DNA from: JACDAN01 sp963802375 | GTDB lineage: Bacteria; Actinomycetota; Thermoleophilia; Gaiellales; Gaiellaceae | Reading direction: 5' to 3' | Assembly (NCBI GenBank): GCA_963802375.1 | Contig: CAWDIJ010000006.1 | Span: 1-64,000, forward strand | Length of the DNA stretch: 64,000 bases | Shown here: positions 9,883 to 17,913 of the stretch, piece by piece | Position numbering within the stretch: position 1 is the first letter of the stretch | Layout: every line of letters begins with the position of its first letter | Program-made: the position numbers and the translations under genes | The notes under the pieces: model-generated | The model's input: only the letters and a program-made list of their open reading frames with translations | Databases searched by the model: none | Told to the model about the DNA's origin: nothing

Positions 9883-12711
9883 ATGGCCCAGGACGAACTC
9901 GTCGTTCACGGCGCCCGGGAGCACAACCTCAAGGACATCACGGTCCGCCTCCCGCGGCACAAGCTGATCTGCGTCACCGGCCTCTCGGGCTCCGGGAAGT
10001 CGAGCCTCGCGTTCGACACGATCTACGCCGAAGGTCAGCGCCGCTACGTCGAGAGCCTCTCCGCGTACGCCCGTCAGTTCCTCCAGATGATGGAGAAGCC
10101 GGACGTGGATTCGATCGACGGCCTCAGCCCGGCAATCTCGATCGACCAGAAGACGACGAGCCGAAACCCGAGATCCACCGTGGGTACGGTCACGGAGATC
10201 TACGACTATCTGCGCCTGCTGTACGCGCGGATCGGCCGCCCGCACTGCCCGATCTGCGGCCGCCCGATAGCCGGCCAGTCGATCGAGGCGATCGTGGACC
10301 AGATCCTCCAGCTCCCCGAGGGCACCCGCTTCACGGTCAACGCGCCCGTCGTCCGCGACCGGAAGGGCGAGTACCGCGAGCTTCTGGAAGAGCTCCGACG
10401 CGATGGGTTCACGCGCGTGAAGGTGGACGGCGAGCAGCGCCTCCTCGAAGACGAGATCCCGCTCGACAAGAAGTTCAAGCACACCATCGAGGTCGTGGTC
10501 GATCGCCTCCGGATGAAACCGGAACTCCGCTCCAGGCTCTTCCAGTCCGTCGAGACCGCCGTCAACCTGGCCGAGGGCCTCGTCGTCATCGACCTGCTCG
10601 ACGAGGAGAAGGAGCTGACCTTCTCCGAGCGGTTCGCCTGTCCCGAGCACGGCGTTTCACTGCCGGAGCTTCAGCCGCGCATCTTCTCCTTCAACTCGCC
10701 GCACGGCGCCTGTCCTCGTTGCACGGGCCTCGGTGCCCAGCAGGAGATCGATCCCGATCTGCTCGTGCCCGACCCGACGCTGCCGCTGGCGGAGGCCCTC
10801 GTCCCGCTGAACGGGAACTGGTACGAGGCCGTGATCCAGGCGATCGCCGACCGTTGGGAGATCGACCTGGACACGCCCTGGCAGGACCTGACGGAGGAGC
10901 ACCAGGACCTCTTCCTCCACGGCACCAAGGGCGAGCGGATCTACGTCAGCTACCGGAACCGGATGGGACGCAAGCGGTCATACATGCTCGCCTTCGAAGG
11001 CCTCGTCACGAACCTTCAGCGCCGCTACCGCGAGACCGACTCGTCGTCGATGCGCGAGCGGATCGAGGAGTACATGAGCTTCCGTCCGTGCCCCGAGTGC
11101 AACGGCGCCCGGCTCAAGCCGGAGGTGCTCGCGGTCACCGTCGGCGACAAGAACATCCACGAGTTCACGAAAATGTCCGTCACCCGCGCGCTCGCCTTCT
11201 TGGACGAGCTCGACCTGACGGAGACGGAGCAGCTGATCGGCGCGCGGATCGTCAAGGAGATCCGGGAGCGCCTGACGTTCCTCGACAACGTCGGCGTCGG
11301 CTACCTCCAGCTCGACCGCGCCTCGGCGACGCTCTCGGGCGGCGAGGCCCAACGCCTCCGCCTCGCGACGCAGATTGGGAGCCAGCTCGTCGGCGTCCTC
11401 TACATCCTCGACGAGCCGTCGATCGGGCTCCACCAGCGAGACAACGGGAAGCTGATCACGACGCTCGACCGGCTCCGCGACCTCGGGAACACGGTGCTGG
11501 TCGTGGAGCACGACGAGCAGATGATGCGCGCGGCCGACTGGCTCGTGGACATGGGTCCGGGCGCCGGCGAGCACGGCGGCTACGTCGTCGCCGAGGGCCC
11601 GGCGGCCAAGATCGAGCGCAACGCGAAGTCGATCACCGGCCAGTTTCTCTCCGGCGCTCGCGAGATCGCTGTCCCCGAGCGGCGGACCGAGGATCTCGGC
11701 TCGTTCTGGGTCCGCGGAGCCTCCCAGCACAACCTCAAGGGGATCGATGTCGAGTTTCCGGTGGGGAAGCTTGTGTGCGTGACGGGCGTGTCCGGCTCGG
11801 GCAAGTCCACGCTGGTGAACGAGATCGTCTTCAAGGCGCTCGCGAACCGGCTCAACCGAGTGCGTGTGAAGCCCGGCGACCACGTTGCGTGCGAGGGGAT
11901 CGAGTGCTTCGACAAGGTGATCGAGATCGACCAGTCGCCGATCGGCCGGACGCCGCGGTCGAACCCGGCCACCTACACGAAGCTCTTCGACCACATCCGT
12001 GAGCTGTACTCGATGACGCCCGAAGCGAAGGTGCGGGGCTACAAGCCGGGCCGCTTCTCATTCAACGTCCGCGGCGGGCGCTGCGAGACCTGCAAGGGCG
12101 ACGGCACGATCAAGATCGAGATGCACTTCCTGCCCGACGTCTACGTCCCCTGTGAGACCTGCCATGGTCGGCGCTACAACCGCGAGACGCTCGAGGTGCG
12201 CTTCAAGGGCAAGTCCATCGCGGACGTGCTCGAGATGTCCGTGGAGGAGGCACTCAATTTCTTCGCCAAGATTCCGAAGCTCCGGCGCCGGCTCCAGACG
12301 CTCCACGACGTTGGGCTCGACTACATCAAGCTCGGCCAGCCGGCCACGACGCTGTCGGGCGGCGAGGCGCAGCGCGTCAAGCTGGCCTCGGAGCTCTCGA
12401 AGGTCGCGACCGGGAGGACGCTCTACATCCTCGACGAGCCGACAACCGGCCTCCACTTCGCCGACATCGAGAAGCTGCTCGAGGTGCTCCAGCGGCTCGT
12501 CGACGCCGGGAACACGGTGCTCGTGATCGAGCACAATCTCGACGTGATCAAGCAGGCGGACTGGCTCGTCGACCTCGGCCCCGAGGGCGGCGAGGCGGGC
12601 GGCGAGGTGCTCGCGACCGGCACGCCGGAGGCAGTCGCGGCCGTGGACGAGTCCTATACGGGGCAGTTCCTGCGCGAGGTCCTTCCCGCCTTTGCCGCAG
12701 CCGCCGCTTAG
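9883..12711 (+). CDS. uvrA: Excinuclease ABC subunit A
   Basis: 942-aa DNA-damage recognition ATPase of nucleotide excision repair, acting as a dimer with UvrB. Two ABC modules: Walker A GLSGSGKSS (about 33) and VSGSGKST (about 635), signatures LSGGEAQR (about 483 and 823). Zinc-binding cysteine pairs CPICG, CPEC-N and CETC/CETCHG are present. Full family length. Start MAQDELVV chosen from the homologous N-terminus and the -10 hexamer. The stop codon lies inside the left arm of a long hairpin element. The RAYT frame overlaps the 5' two-thirds of the gene. Confidence 0.97.
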   Translation: MAQDELVVHGAREHNLKDITVRLPRHKLICVTGLSGSGKSSLAFDTIYAEGQRRYVESLSAYARQFLQMMEKPDVDSIDGLSPAISIDQKTTSRNPRSTVGTVTEIYDYLRLLYARIGRPHCPICGRPIAGQSIEAIVDQILQLPEGTRFTVNAPVVRDRKGEYRELLEELRRDGFTRVKVDGEQRLLEDEIPLDKKFKHTIEVVVDRLRMKPELRSRLFQSVETAVNLAEGLVVIDLLDEEKELTFSERFACPEHGVSLPELQPRIFSFNSPHGACPRCTGLGAQQEIDPDLLVPDPTLPLAEALVPLNGNWYEAVIQAIADRWEIDLDTPWQDLTEEHQDLFLHGTKGERIYVSYRNRMGRKRSYMLAFEGLVTNLQRRYRETDSSSMRERIEEYMSFRPCPECNGARLKPEVLAVTVGDKNIHEFTKMSVTRALAFLDELDLTETEQLIGARIVKEIRERLTFLDNVGVGYLQLDRASATLSGGEAQRLRLATQIGSQLVGVLYILDEPSIGLHQRDNGKLITTLDRLRDLGNTVLVVEHDEQMMRAADWLVDMGPGAGEHGGYVVAEGPAAKIERNAKSITGQFLSGAREIAVPERRTEDLGSFWVRGASQHNLKGIDVEFPVGKLVCVTGVSGSGKSTLVNEIVFKALANRLNRVRVKPGDHVACEGIECFDKVIEIDQSPIGRTPRSNPATYTKLFDHIRELYSMTPEAKVRGYKPGRFSFNVRGGRCETCKGDGTIKIEMHFLPDVYVPCETCHGRRYNRETLEVRFKGKSIADVLEMSVEEALNFFAKIPKLRRRLQTLHDVGLDYIKLGQPATTLSGGEAQRVKLASELSKVATGRTLYILDEPTTGLHFADIEKLLEVLQRLVDAGNTVLVIEHNLDVIKQADWLVDLGPEGGEAGGEVLATGTPEAVAAVDESYTGQFLREVLPAFAAAAA

Positions 12712-12872
12712 ATCTCGTTTCAGGATGTGGCTCGTCGCCAGGGTGCGATGGGTGGATGCCAGGCCCAGACGCAGGCCGCGTCCATATCTCCTGATATGGA
12801 CGCGGCCGAGGATGACGCCTGGCGCCGCCCTGCGCGGCCTGGCGGCACAGCTCTCATGCTGAAACGAGATCT
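12710..12872. repeat. Long imperfect hairpin element A (163 bp)
   Basis: Arms 12710-12788 and 12793-12872 pair over nearly their full length. The outer 14 bp are perfect (AGATCTCGTTTCAG at 12710-12723 and its complement at 12859-12872). The inner 15 bp GGCCGCGTCCATATC (12774-12788) pair perfectly across a TCCT loop. The left end contains the uvrA stop, the right arm contains the ATG of the next gene. Looks like a MITE- or REP-type insertion or a large cruciform; no transposase inside. Confidence 0.8.
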
Positions 12873-13539
12873 CAGCCTCCTCGCGCGCTACACGGCGCCC
12901 GAGGAGCAGATCTACCTCCGGACCCATGCTCAGCGGTACGAGCGGCTGCTCGAGCTCGTGCGCCCGCTTGCTCCCAGACGGATCCTCGTCGTAGGCCCGA
13001 GCTACGAGACGGTCCTGCTCCGCGACGCCTTCCCCGGAGCGACCGTCAACACGCTCGGCTGGCACGACAACCGTTTCCCACTCCGCGAGCACGAGGCGCA
13101 CACGCAGTTCGACCTCAACGGCCCGGACTATCCGCCGCTCGAGCCGCACGACGTCGCCATCTGCAGCGAGGTGATCGAGCACCTGCACGTCGCGGTCGTC
13201 CCGGTCCTACGCTTCCTGGCTTCCGGTCTCGCGCCCGGCGGGCACCTGATCTTGCAGACCCCGAACGCCACGGCGCTCGCGAAGCGGATCCGGATGGCCC
13301 TCGGCCGCAACCCGTACGACCCGATCCGCGAGGAAACGGCCAATCCGGGGCACTTCCACGAGCACACCGTGGGCGAGCTAGTCGCGGCCGCGGAGGCCGC
13401 CGGTCTCGACGTGACCCGCGTCCTGACGGAGAACTACTTCGACCACGGCTCCCGGAAGAACCGGGTGTACCGGGCACTGGGCCGGGCTCTGCCGGGGAGC
13501 CTCCGCGAGGGAATCACCCTCGTGGCCCGCAGACCGTGA
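12856..13539 (+). CDS. Class I SAM-dependent methyltransferase
   Basis: 227-aa soluble protein. Rossmann-type methyltransferase blocks: ILVVGPSYETVLL (motif I variant, about 40-52), AICSEVIEHLHV (motif IV with conserved EVIEH) and LAPGGHLILQTPN (motif V/VI). Substrate unknown. The frame is open upstream to an ATG at 12727, but that extension is the hairpin element, so the ATG at 12856 is preferred. Stop overlaps the next gene's GTG by 4 nt. Confidence 0.85.
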   Translation: MLKRDLSLLARYTAPEEQIYLRTHAQRYERLLELVRPLAPRRILVVGPSYETVLLRDAFPGATVNTLGWHDNRFPLREHEAHTQFDLNGPDYPPLEPHDVAICSEVIEHLHVAVVPVLRFLASGLAPGGHLILQTPNATALAKRIRMALGRNPYDPIREETANPGHFHEHTVGELVAAAEAAGLDVTRVLTENYFDHGSRKNRVYRALGRALPGSLREGITLVARRP

Positions 13540-14102
13540 GCCAGGGCGTGTGGGCGCGCCGCGCGGGACTCGTGCTGGCCCGTCCGCGCGAGGTGTTCGA
13601 GGCGCTTCGAGAAGACTCCGCGGAGACGGCCGAAGACCGGCAGGACGTCGTCGTCGCACTCGCCTTCGTGGGCGGCGTCGCGGGAGCGCTCGCGACCGCA
13701 AGTGCCGGCGCGCTCGACGACCTCGATGTGTTGGAGACGTTCGTCTGGCTCTTCGCGACCGGCTTTGCCTATGGATTTGTCGGCTACTGGCTGCTCGGCT
13801 GGGCCCTGTCGTTCGTCGTGGAGCGGCTCGGCGGCAGCGGGAGCCGGCGCCGGACGCGTCACGTGTTCGCGTTCGCTCTCGTGCCGCTCGTGCTCGCCTT
13901 GCCTGCGTGGCTGATCTTCGTTCCGCTGCTCGTGCTCCCGGCGCTCTGGACGATCGCGCTGCTCGTGTTGGGGCTCGCCGTCGTGCAACGCTGGTCGTAC
14001 AACCGCGCGGCGGCGGCGGTGGGGCTGGCCGTGGTGTGGCTCGGCGCCCTAGCGGCCGGCGTCTTGAGCGTGCTCGCGCTCCTCGGCCGCGGCGTCGAAT
14101 AG
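13536..14102 (+). CDS. YIP1-family-like integral membrane protein
   Basis: 188-aa with about five hydrophobic helices after an amphipathic N-terminus (RAGLVLARPREVFEALRED), the usual beginning of bacterial Yip1-domain proteins. Translationally coupled to the methyltransferase (overlapping TGA/GTG). The last 54 nt overlap the 3' end of panB on the other strand. Function unknown. Confidence 0.75.
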   Translation: MSQGVWARRAGLVLARPREVFEALREDSAETAEDRQDVVVALAFVGGVAGALATASAGALDDLDVLETFVWLFATGFAYGFVGYWLLGWALSFVVERLGGSGSRRRTRHVFAFALVPLVLALPAWLIFVPLLVLPALWTIALLVLGLAVVQRWSYNRAAAAVGLAVVWLGALAAGVLSVLALLGRGVE

Positions 14103-14942
14103 CGCCAGCTCCTCCTCCGGGATCGCGTAGGTGTGCTCGGCGGTCGGAAACGCCCCCGAGCGGACGTCCTCTGCGAAGGCCTGGAGCGCCCGCCGAATCT
14201 GGTCGCCGATGTCGGCGTAGCGCTTCACGAACCGCGCCGGCCTACGGTCGTTGAGCCCCAGGAGGTCGTGCCACACCAGGACCTGCCCGTCGCAGTCAGG
14301 TCCGGCTCCGATACCGATCGTCGGGACATGGAGAGTGTCTGACACTCGACGTGCCACTTCGGCCGGGACTGCCTCCAGGACGACGGCGAAGCAGCCGGCC
14401 GCCTCGAGGGCCCGGGCGTCTGCGAGGAGCTGCCGCGCCTTCGCCGCCGTACGGCCCTGCGCCTTGAAGCCGCCGAGGATCGTCGCGGACTGCGGCGTCA
14501 GGCCGACGTGCCCCATCACCGGGATCCCGGCGCCGACGAGCGCCTGGACACGCGCGAGTGACGGCCCTGCACCTTCGATCTTCACGGCGTCGGCGCCCGC
14601 CTCCTTCACGAACCGGACGGCGTTCGCGACCGCCGTCTCGTCCGAGACCTGGAACGAGCCGAACGGCATGTCCGCGACAACGAGCGCGTGCTCGGTTCCC
14701 CGTGCGACGGCCCTGACGAGCACGAGCAGCTCATCGACGGTGACGGGGACGGTCGTGTCGTAGCCGAGCACGTTGTCGGCGGCGGAGTCGCCGACGAGGA
14801 TGATGTCCACGCCGGCCGCGTCCGCGAGCCGGGCTCCCGGATGGTCATAGGCGGTCACCATCACAAGCTTCTCGCCCCGGTTCTTCCGCTCGGCGAGCTC
14901 CGTCAGCGAGACCTTCATGGACGGGTCCGGGTGCGAGGTCAT
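14049..14942 (-). CDS. panB: 3-methyl-2-oxobutanoate hydroxymethyltransferase
   Basis: 297-aa cytoplasmic Mg2+ enzyme adding a hydroxymethyl group from methylene-THF to 2-oxoisovalerate, first committed step of pantothenate synthesis. Family blocks: VTAYDHPGARLADAAG, ILVGDSAADNVLGYDTT, VKIEGAG, PVMGHVGLTPQS and PTIGIGAGPDCDGQ. The start ATG overlaps the panC stop (ATGA); a second Met at codon 9 (MKVSLTEL) is an alternative. A REP palindrome (14333-14347) lies inside the coding sequence and encodes VSDTL without changing family spacing. C-terminal tail extends past the usual end. Confidence 0.95.
   Translation of the reverse strand: MTSHPDPSMKVSLTELAERKNRGEKLVMVTAYDHPGARLADAAGVDIILVGDSAADNVLGYDTTVPVTVDELLVLVRAVARGTEHALVVADMPFGSFQVSDETAVANAVRFVKEAGADAVKIEGAGPSLARVQALVGAGIPVMGHVGLTPQSATILGGFKAQGRTAAKARQLLADARALEAAGCFAVVLEAVPAEVARRVSDTLHVPTIGIGAGPDCDGQVLVWHDLLGLNDRRPARFVKRYADIGDQIRRALQAFAEDVRSGAFPTAEHTYAIPEEELALFDAAAEEREHAQDAGR
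14333..14347. repeat. REP-like palindrome copy 2, inside panB
   Basis: GAGTGTCTGACACTC; on the minus strand it is followed by TCCATGTCC, close to the GTCATGTCC flank of other copies. Read in frame as R-V-S-D-T-L. Confidence 0.85.
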
Positions 14943-15700
14943 TCGTTCGCTCCTTCCAGGAGGACGTTGTCGATGAGACGGGTGGAGCCGACGCGGATGG
15001 CGGCGGCGAGAACCTTCGGTTCGAGCTCTGCGACCTCGACGTAGTCGACCACGACGCCGTTGAGCAGCACGCGCGCCCGGGCCGGATCGCGCGTTGCGAG
15101 CGCGCGTGGGAGGGCGAGCGCCTGCTCGCGCTCTTCGGCCGAGAGCAGGGCGTTGCGCGAGGAGAGCGCGAGCCCGTCGTCGTCCCGGACAGTCGGCAGC
15201 ACGCGGATCTCGACCGGGAGATCCAGGTCGCGGGTCATTCGGCGGACGACGGCGGCCTGCTGTGCGTCCTTTTGGCCGAAGTACGCGCGGTCCGGGCGTA
15301 CGAGGTTGAACAGCTTCAGGCAGATGGTGGCCACGCCTCGGAAGTGACCCGGGCGAACCTCGCCCTCGAGAATCGAGCCGAGCCGCTCGACCTCGACCCA
15401 GGTCTCGAACCCGTCGGGGTAAAGCTCCTCCGGGCTCGGGGTGAAGAGCACGTCCACGCCGGCGCGCTCAGCCAGCTCGGCGTCCCGCTCCTCCTCGCGC
15501 GGATATGCGGCGAAATCGCCCTGATCGTCGAACTGCGCCGGGTTGACGAACAGGCTCACGACGACGCTGTCGTTCTCAGCTCGCGCAGTACGGAAGAGCG
15601 ACAGGTGCCCGTCGTGGAACGACCCCATCGTCGGGACCAGTCCCACGGTTCCGTGCGGCCGCTCTGCCCGAAGCTCCGCGATCGTGCGGACGACCTTCAC
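14939..15700 (-). CDS. panC: Pantothenate synthetase
   Basis: 253-aa ATP-dependent ligase joining pantoate and beta-alanine. Nucleotidyltransferase motifs: PTMGSFHDGHLSL (HxGH-type), SLFVNPAQF, YFGQKDAQQ and LALSSRNALLS. Slightly shorter than the usual 280 residues, mostly at the C-terminus. GTG start overlaps the DUF2520 gene's stop, and its own stop overlaps the panB ATG: a tightly coupled three-gene operon. Confidence 0.95.
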   Translation of the reverse strand: MKVVRTIAELRAERPHGTVGLVPTMGSFHDGHLSLFRTARAENDSVVVSLFVNPAQFDDQGDFAAYPREEERDAELAERAGVDVLFTPSPEELYPDGFETWVEVERLGSILEGEVRPGHFRGVATICLKLFNLVRPDRAYFGQKDAQQAAVVRRMTRDLDLPVEIRVLPTVRDDDGLALSSRNALLSAEEREQALALPRALATRDPARARVLLNGVVVDYVEVAELEPKVLAAAIRVGSTRLIDNVLLEGANE

Positions 15701-16362
15701 GGCGCGGTTGCCTCCGCGAGGACGCGGTAGAGCAACTCGAGCTGCGGCTTCCGCTCCCGAAGCGCCTCGAGGTGGCGCTCGACCGTCTCCCAGTCGCCGC
15801 GCGCGATCGGCCCGGTCAGCTCGAACCCGTTTCCGATTACCCGGCGCATCAGCGGCTCGAGCCCGGCCGGCGGCGCTCCGGCCTCCTCGAACAGCCCGCT
15901 CGCCGCCTCGTGGAGGGTGACGAGGTAGTTGGAGGCGATCGTCGCGCCGGCGTGATAAACGGCCCGGTCCTCCTCGGCCAGGTCGAACGCGGTCAATGCG
16001 AGCAGCGCTGCGAGCTCCTGGCCGACCTGGCGCGCCTCCTCCGTCTCACCGGTCACGGCCGCGTGGGCCCCGTCGAGCTGGGCCGGGTCACCGGACCGAT
16101 TGAACGTCTGCAGCGGGTGCAGGCCGAAGCGGCGCGGGTGCGTGATTGCGGTCAACGGCGTGGCGCCGCTCGTGTGACCGACCCATTGGGACATGACGAG
16201 TGTCTGACACTCGGCGGTGGCGGCGATGGCGCTGTCCGGAACGCACAGGAGAACGACTTCTGCGTCCTCTTCGCGCAGCGCGACGCCCCGCTCCTCCAGG
16301 CGAGCGGCGACGGCCGAGCCGACACGGCCGCGGCCGATCACGTTCACGCTTTCGATCGTCAT
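15697..16362 (-). CDS. Rossmann-fold DUF2520 oxidoreductase-like protein of the pan operon
   Basis: 221-aa. N-terminal NAD(P)-binding Rossmann motif VNVIGRGRVGSAVA (about 6-19), VVLLCVPDSAIA, then a helical DUF2520 domain containing HPLQTF and VYHAGATIASNYLVTL. No panE is seen here, and DUF2520 genes often sit beside panC, so ketopantoate reduction is a reasonable inference, not shown. ATG chosen for the Rossmann start with GGAG just upstream; the open frame continues to 16587 without family-like sequence. A REP palindrome (16198-16212) is translated as ECQTL between the VPDSAIA block and WVGHTSGA. Confidence 0.85.
   Translation of the reverse strand: MTIESVNVIGRGRVGSAVAARLEERGVALREEDAEVVLLCVPDSAIAATAECQTLVMSQWVGHTSGATPLTAITHPRRFGLHPLQTFNRSGDPAQLDGAHAAVTGETEEARQVGQELAALLALTAFDLAEEDRAVYHAGATIASNYLVTLHEAASGLFEEAGAPPAGLEPLMRRVIGNGFELTGPIARGDWETVERHLEALRERKPQLELLYRVLAEATAP
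16198..16212. repeat. REP-like palindrome copy 3, inside the DUF2520 gene
   Basis: GAGTGTCTGACACTC; minus-strand continuation GTCATGTCC is identical to copy 5. Encodes E-C-Q-T-L in frame. Confidence 0.85.
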
Positions 16363-16966
16363 TCGCTCCAGTTCCGGTTCGGATACCGGGCTGGGGCGGA
16401 GTGTAGCTCCGAGCGGAGAGCTCAAGCGGGTGAAAATGTCCAGGAGCGGGCGATTCGCGGCCGACAGCGCAGGCAAGGGGAGCGGAGCACGACCCTGCGG
16501 CCGCCAGGGAGAGAGGTCCTCAGCTCTGGGAGGGGACGCTGGACGCCAGCTCCGAACGTCCGTCCACTCCGCAGCAGCGAGGGCCATACGGTTATATGTC
16601 GCTTCCCCGCGGGTATGGACACAATGCGTTCGGGGTTGGCGCTACCGTGAAGATGCATCGCTACAGACGTGACGGCCGGTTCCGGCTCGCGTACCTCGAG
16701 TCGGAGAGTGCCGTCCTCGAGCTCGAGCGCTAGCCGCCCAGGAGCGCTCGCACGGTGGGGGCCGGTCGGCCGCAGCCTGGCCCCCGCCACCTTCTCTCGC
16801 TCTCTGGCCGGCAGGCGCTCCCGCCCCGGCGGAGCCGGGCTCCGCGCCCGCCTCTTGGCCCCTGACCGCACGCAGCTCTCCGGGCCTGTGCTGGAGCACT
16901 GTCCCCTCCGGCCGCGCACGCCCAGGAACCGAGCCAGAGACCGAGAGCTCCGCAGCTTGGGCCGGA
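16363..16966. other. Gene-poor stretch with hairpins
   Basis: About 600 bp between the pan operon and the FmdB gene. Open frames exist on both strands but show no family-like sequence. Several short hairpins are visible, e.g. CGGAGCC-G-GGCTCCG and GGGGGCC/GGCCCCC near 16770-16850, plus the CCATAC/GTATGG pair around 16587-16620. Presumably contains the pan-operon promoter; I cannot place it. Confidence 0.4.
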
Positions 16967-16972
16967 TACACT
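16967..16972 (+). promoter_or_regulatory. Likely leaderless -10 element
   Basis: TACACT, 7 nt before ATG 16980. Confidence 0.5.
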
Positions 16973-16979
16973 CTTGGCC

Positions 16980-17195
16980 ATGCCGATCTACGAGTACGTC
17001 TGCATGCAGTGCGAGTCGCACTTCGAGGAGCTCGTCCGCAACGGCGCGCAGCCCGACTGCCCCGAGTGCGGAGCGGCGGACGTGCGCAAGCAGCTCTCCG
17101 TGTTCGCCGCGCACGGGTCCGCCACGCAGGTCAGCGTGAACCCGTCGCCCCGCGCCGCCGGCGGTTGCTGCGGCGGCTCCTGCGGCTGCGGCTAG
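16980..17195 (+). CDS. FmdB-family zinc-ribbon protein
   Basis: 71-aa. MPIYEYVCMQC start and CPEC at about 31-34 give the family's four-cysteine zinc ribbon. The C-terminus ends in a second Cys/Gly cluster CCGGSCGCG. Family is annotated as putative regulatory; the real role is unknown. ATG at 16980 preferred over TTG at 16974 because family members begin MPIYEY and the -10 box spacing fits. Confidence 0.88.
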   Translation: MPIYEYVCMQCESHFEELVRNGAQPDCPECGAADVRKQLSVFAAHGSATQVSVNPSPRAAGGCCGGSCGCG

Positions 17196-17267
17196 TAGCC
17201 CGCCCGCAGCGCGTCGCGCGCAGCGGCGGCAAGATAGCGGGGTGCGGGAACTGTCCGCAGCTCGTCC

Positions 17268-17273
17268 TAGACT
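17268..17273 (+). promoter_or_regulatory. Likely leaderless -10 element
   Basis: TAGACT, 7 nt before ATG 17281. Confidence 0.5.
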
Positions 17274-17280
17274 CGTCGGC

Positions 17281-17913
17281 ATGGAAGCCCTCGCGACCTT
17301 CGCGGAACAGGTCTCGGGTTGCACCCGCTGCCGACTTTCCCAGGGGCGTACACAGGTCGTGTTCGGCGTCGGGAGTCCGCAGGCGGACTTGATGTTCGTG
17401 GGCGAGGCGCCCGGCTTCCACGAGGACAAGCAGGGGGTCCCTTTCGTGGGCCAGGCCGGAAAGCTGCTGGACAAGCTGCTCGCCGGCATCGGCCTCGAGC
17501 GCTCGGAGGTCTATGTGGCGAACGTCTTGAAATGCAGACCTCCCGGCAACCGTGACCCGCAGCCCGACGAGATCGAGTCCTGCGAGCCTCATCTGTTCCG
17601 GCAGATCGGACTGATCCAGCCTCGTGTGGTGGCGACCCTTGGGAACTTCGCGACGAAGCTGCTCTCGGGCAAGCCGACAGGGATCACGCGCGTGCACGGG
17701 CAGGTGCAGGAGGTCACGCTCGGCGGTAATCGTGTCCTCCTCTACCCGCTCTACCACCCGGCCGCCGCGCTCTACACGCCCGCAATGCTGAACGTCCTCC
17801 AGGAGGACTTTCGCCGGATTCCCGAGCTGATGGGCCGCGAGGAGATCCCGGAGCTCGCGCCGGAGCCCGTGCTGGCCGCGCCCGAGCCGGCCGTGCAGCT
17901 AGGCCTCTTCTAG
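17281..17913 (+). CDS. Family 4 uracil-DNA glycosylase (Fe-S type)
   Basis: 210-aa base-excision repair enzyme removing uracil from DNA. Active-site blocks GEAPGFHED (about 41) and HPAAAL (about 160). The iron-sulfur cysteines are CTRC (15-18), CRPPGNRDP and CEPHLF. Full length for the family, with a Pro/Glu-rich tail ending QLGLF, a possible clamp-binding-like C-terminus (inference). Start ATG supported by the -10 element; an upstream in-frame ATG/GTG stretch from 17242 has no family sequence. Confidence 0.92.
   Translation: MEALATFAEQVSGCTRCRLSQGRTQVVFGVGSPQADLMFVGEAPGFHEDKQGVPFVGQAGKLLDKLLAGIGLERSEVYVANVLKCRPPGNRDPQPDEIESCEPHLFRQIGLIQPRVVATLGNFATKLLSGKPTGITRVHGQVQEVTLGGNRVLLYPLYHPAAALYTPAMLNVLQEDFRRIPELMGREEIPELAPEPVLAAPEPAVQLGLF

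Noticed and set aside
9861..12002. Continuation of the RAYT open frame as a long Arg/Pro-rich protein
   Set aside because: Wholly out of frame with a bona fide uvrA and with shadow-type composition; treated as absence of a stop, not as a real tail.
12727..12855. N-terminal extension of the methyltransferase
   Set aside because: The extension is entirely the hairpin element and has no resemblance to methyltransferases.
16422..17489. Long minus-strand frame across the fmdB and glycosylase genes
   Set aside because: Antisense to two recognisable genes; no family sequence.
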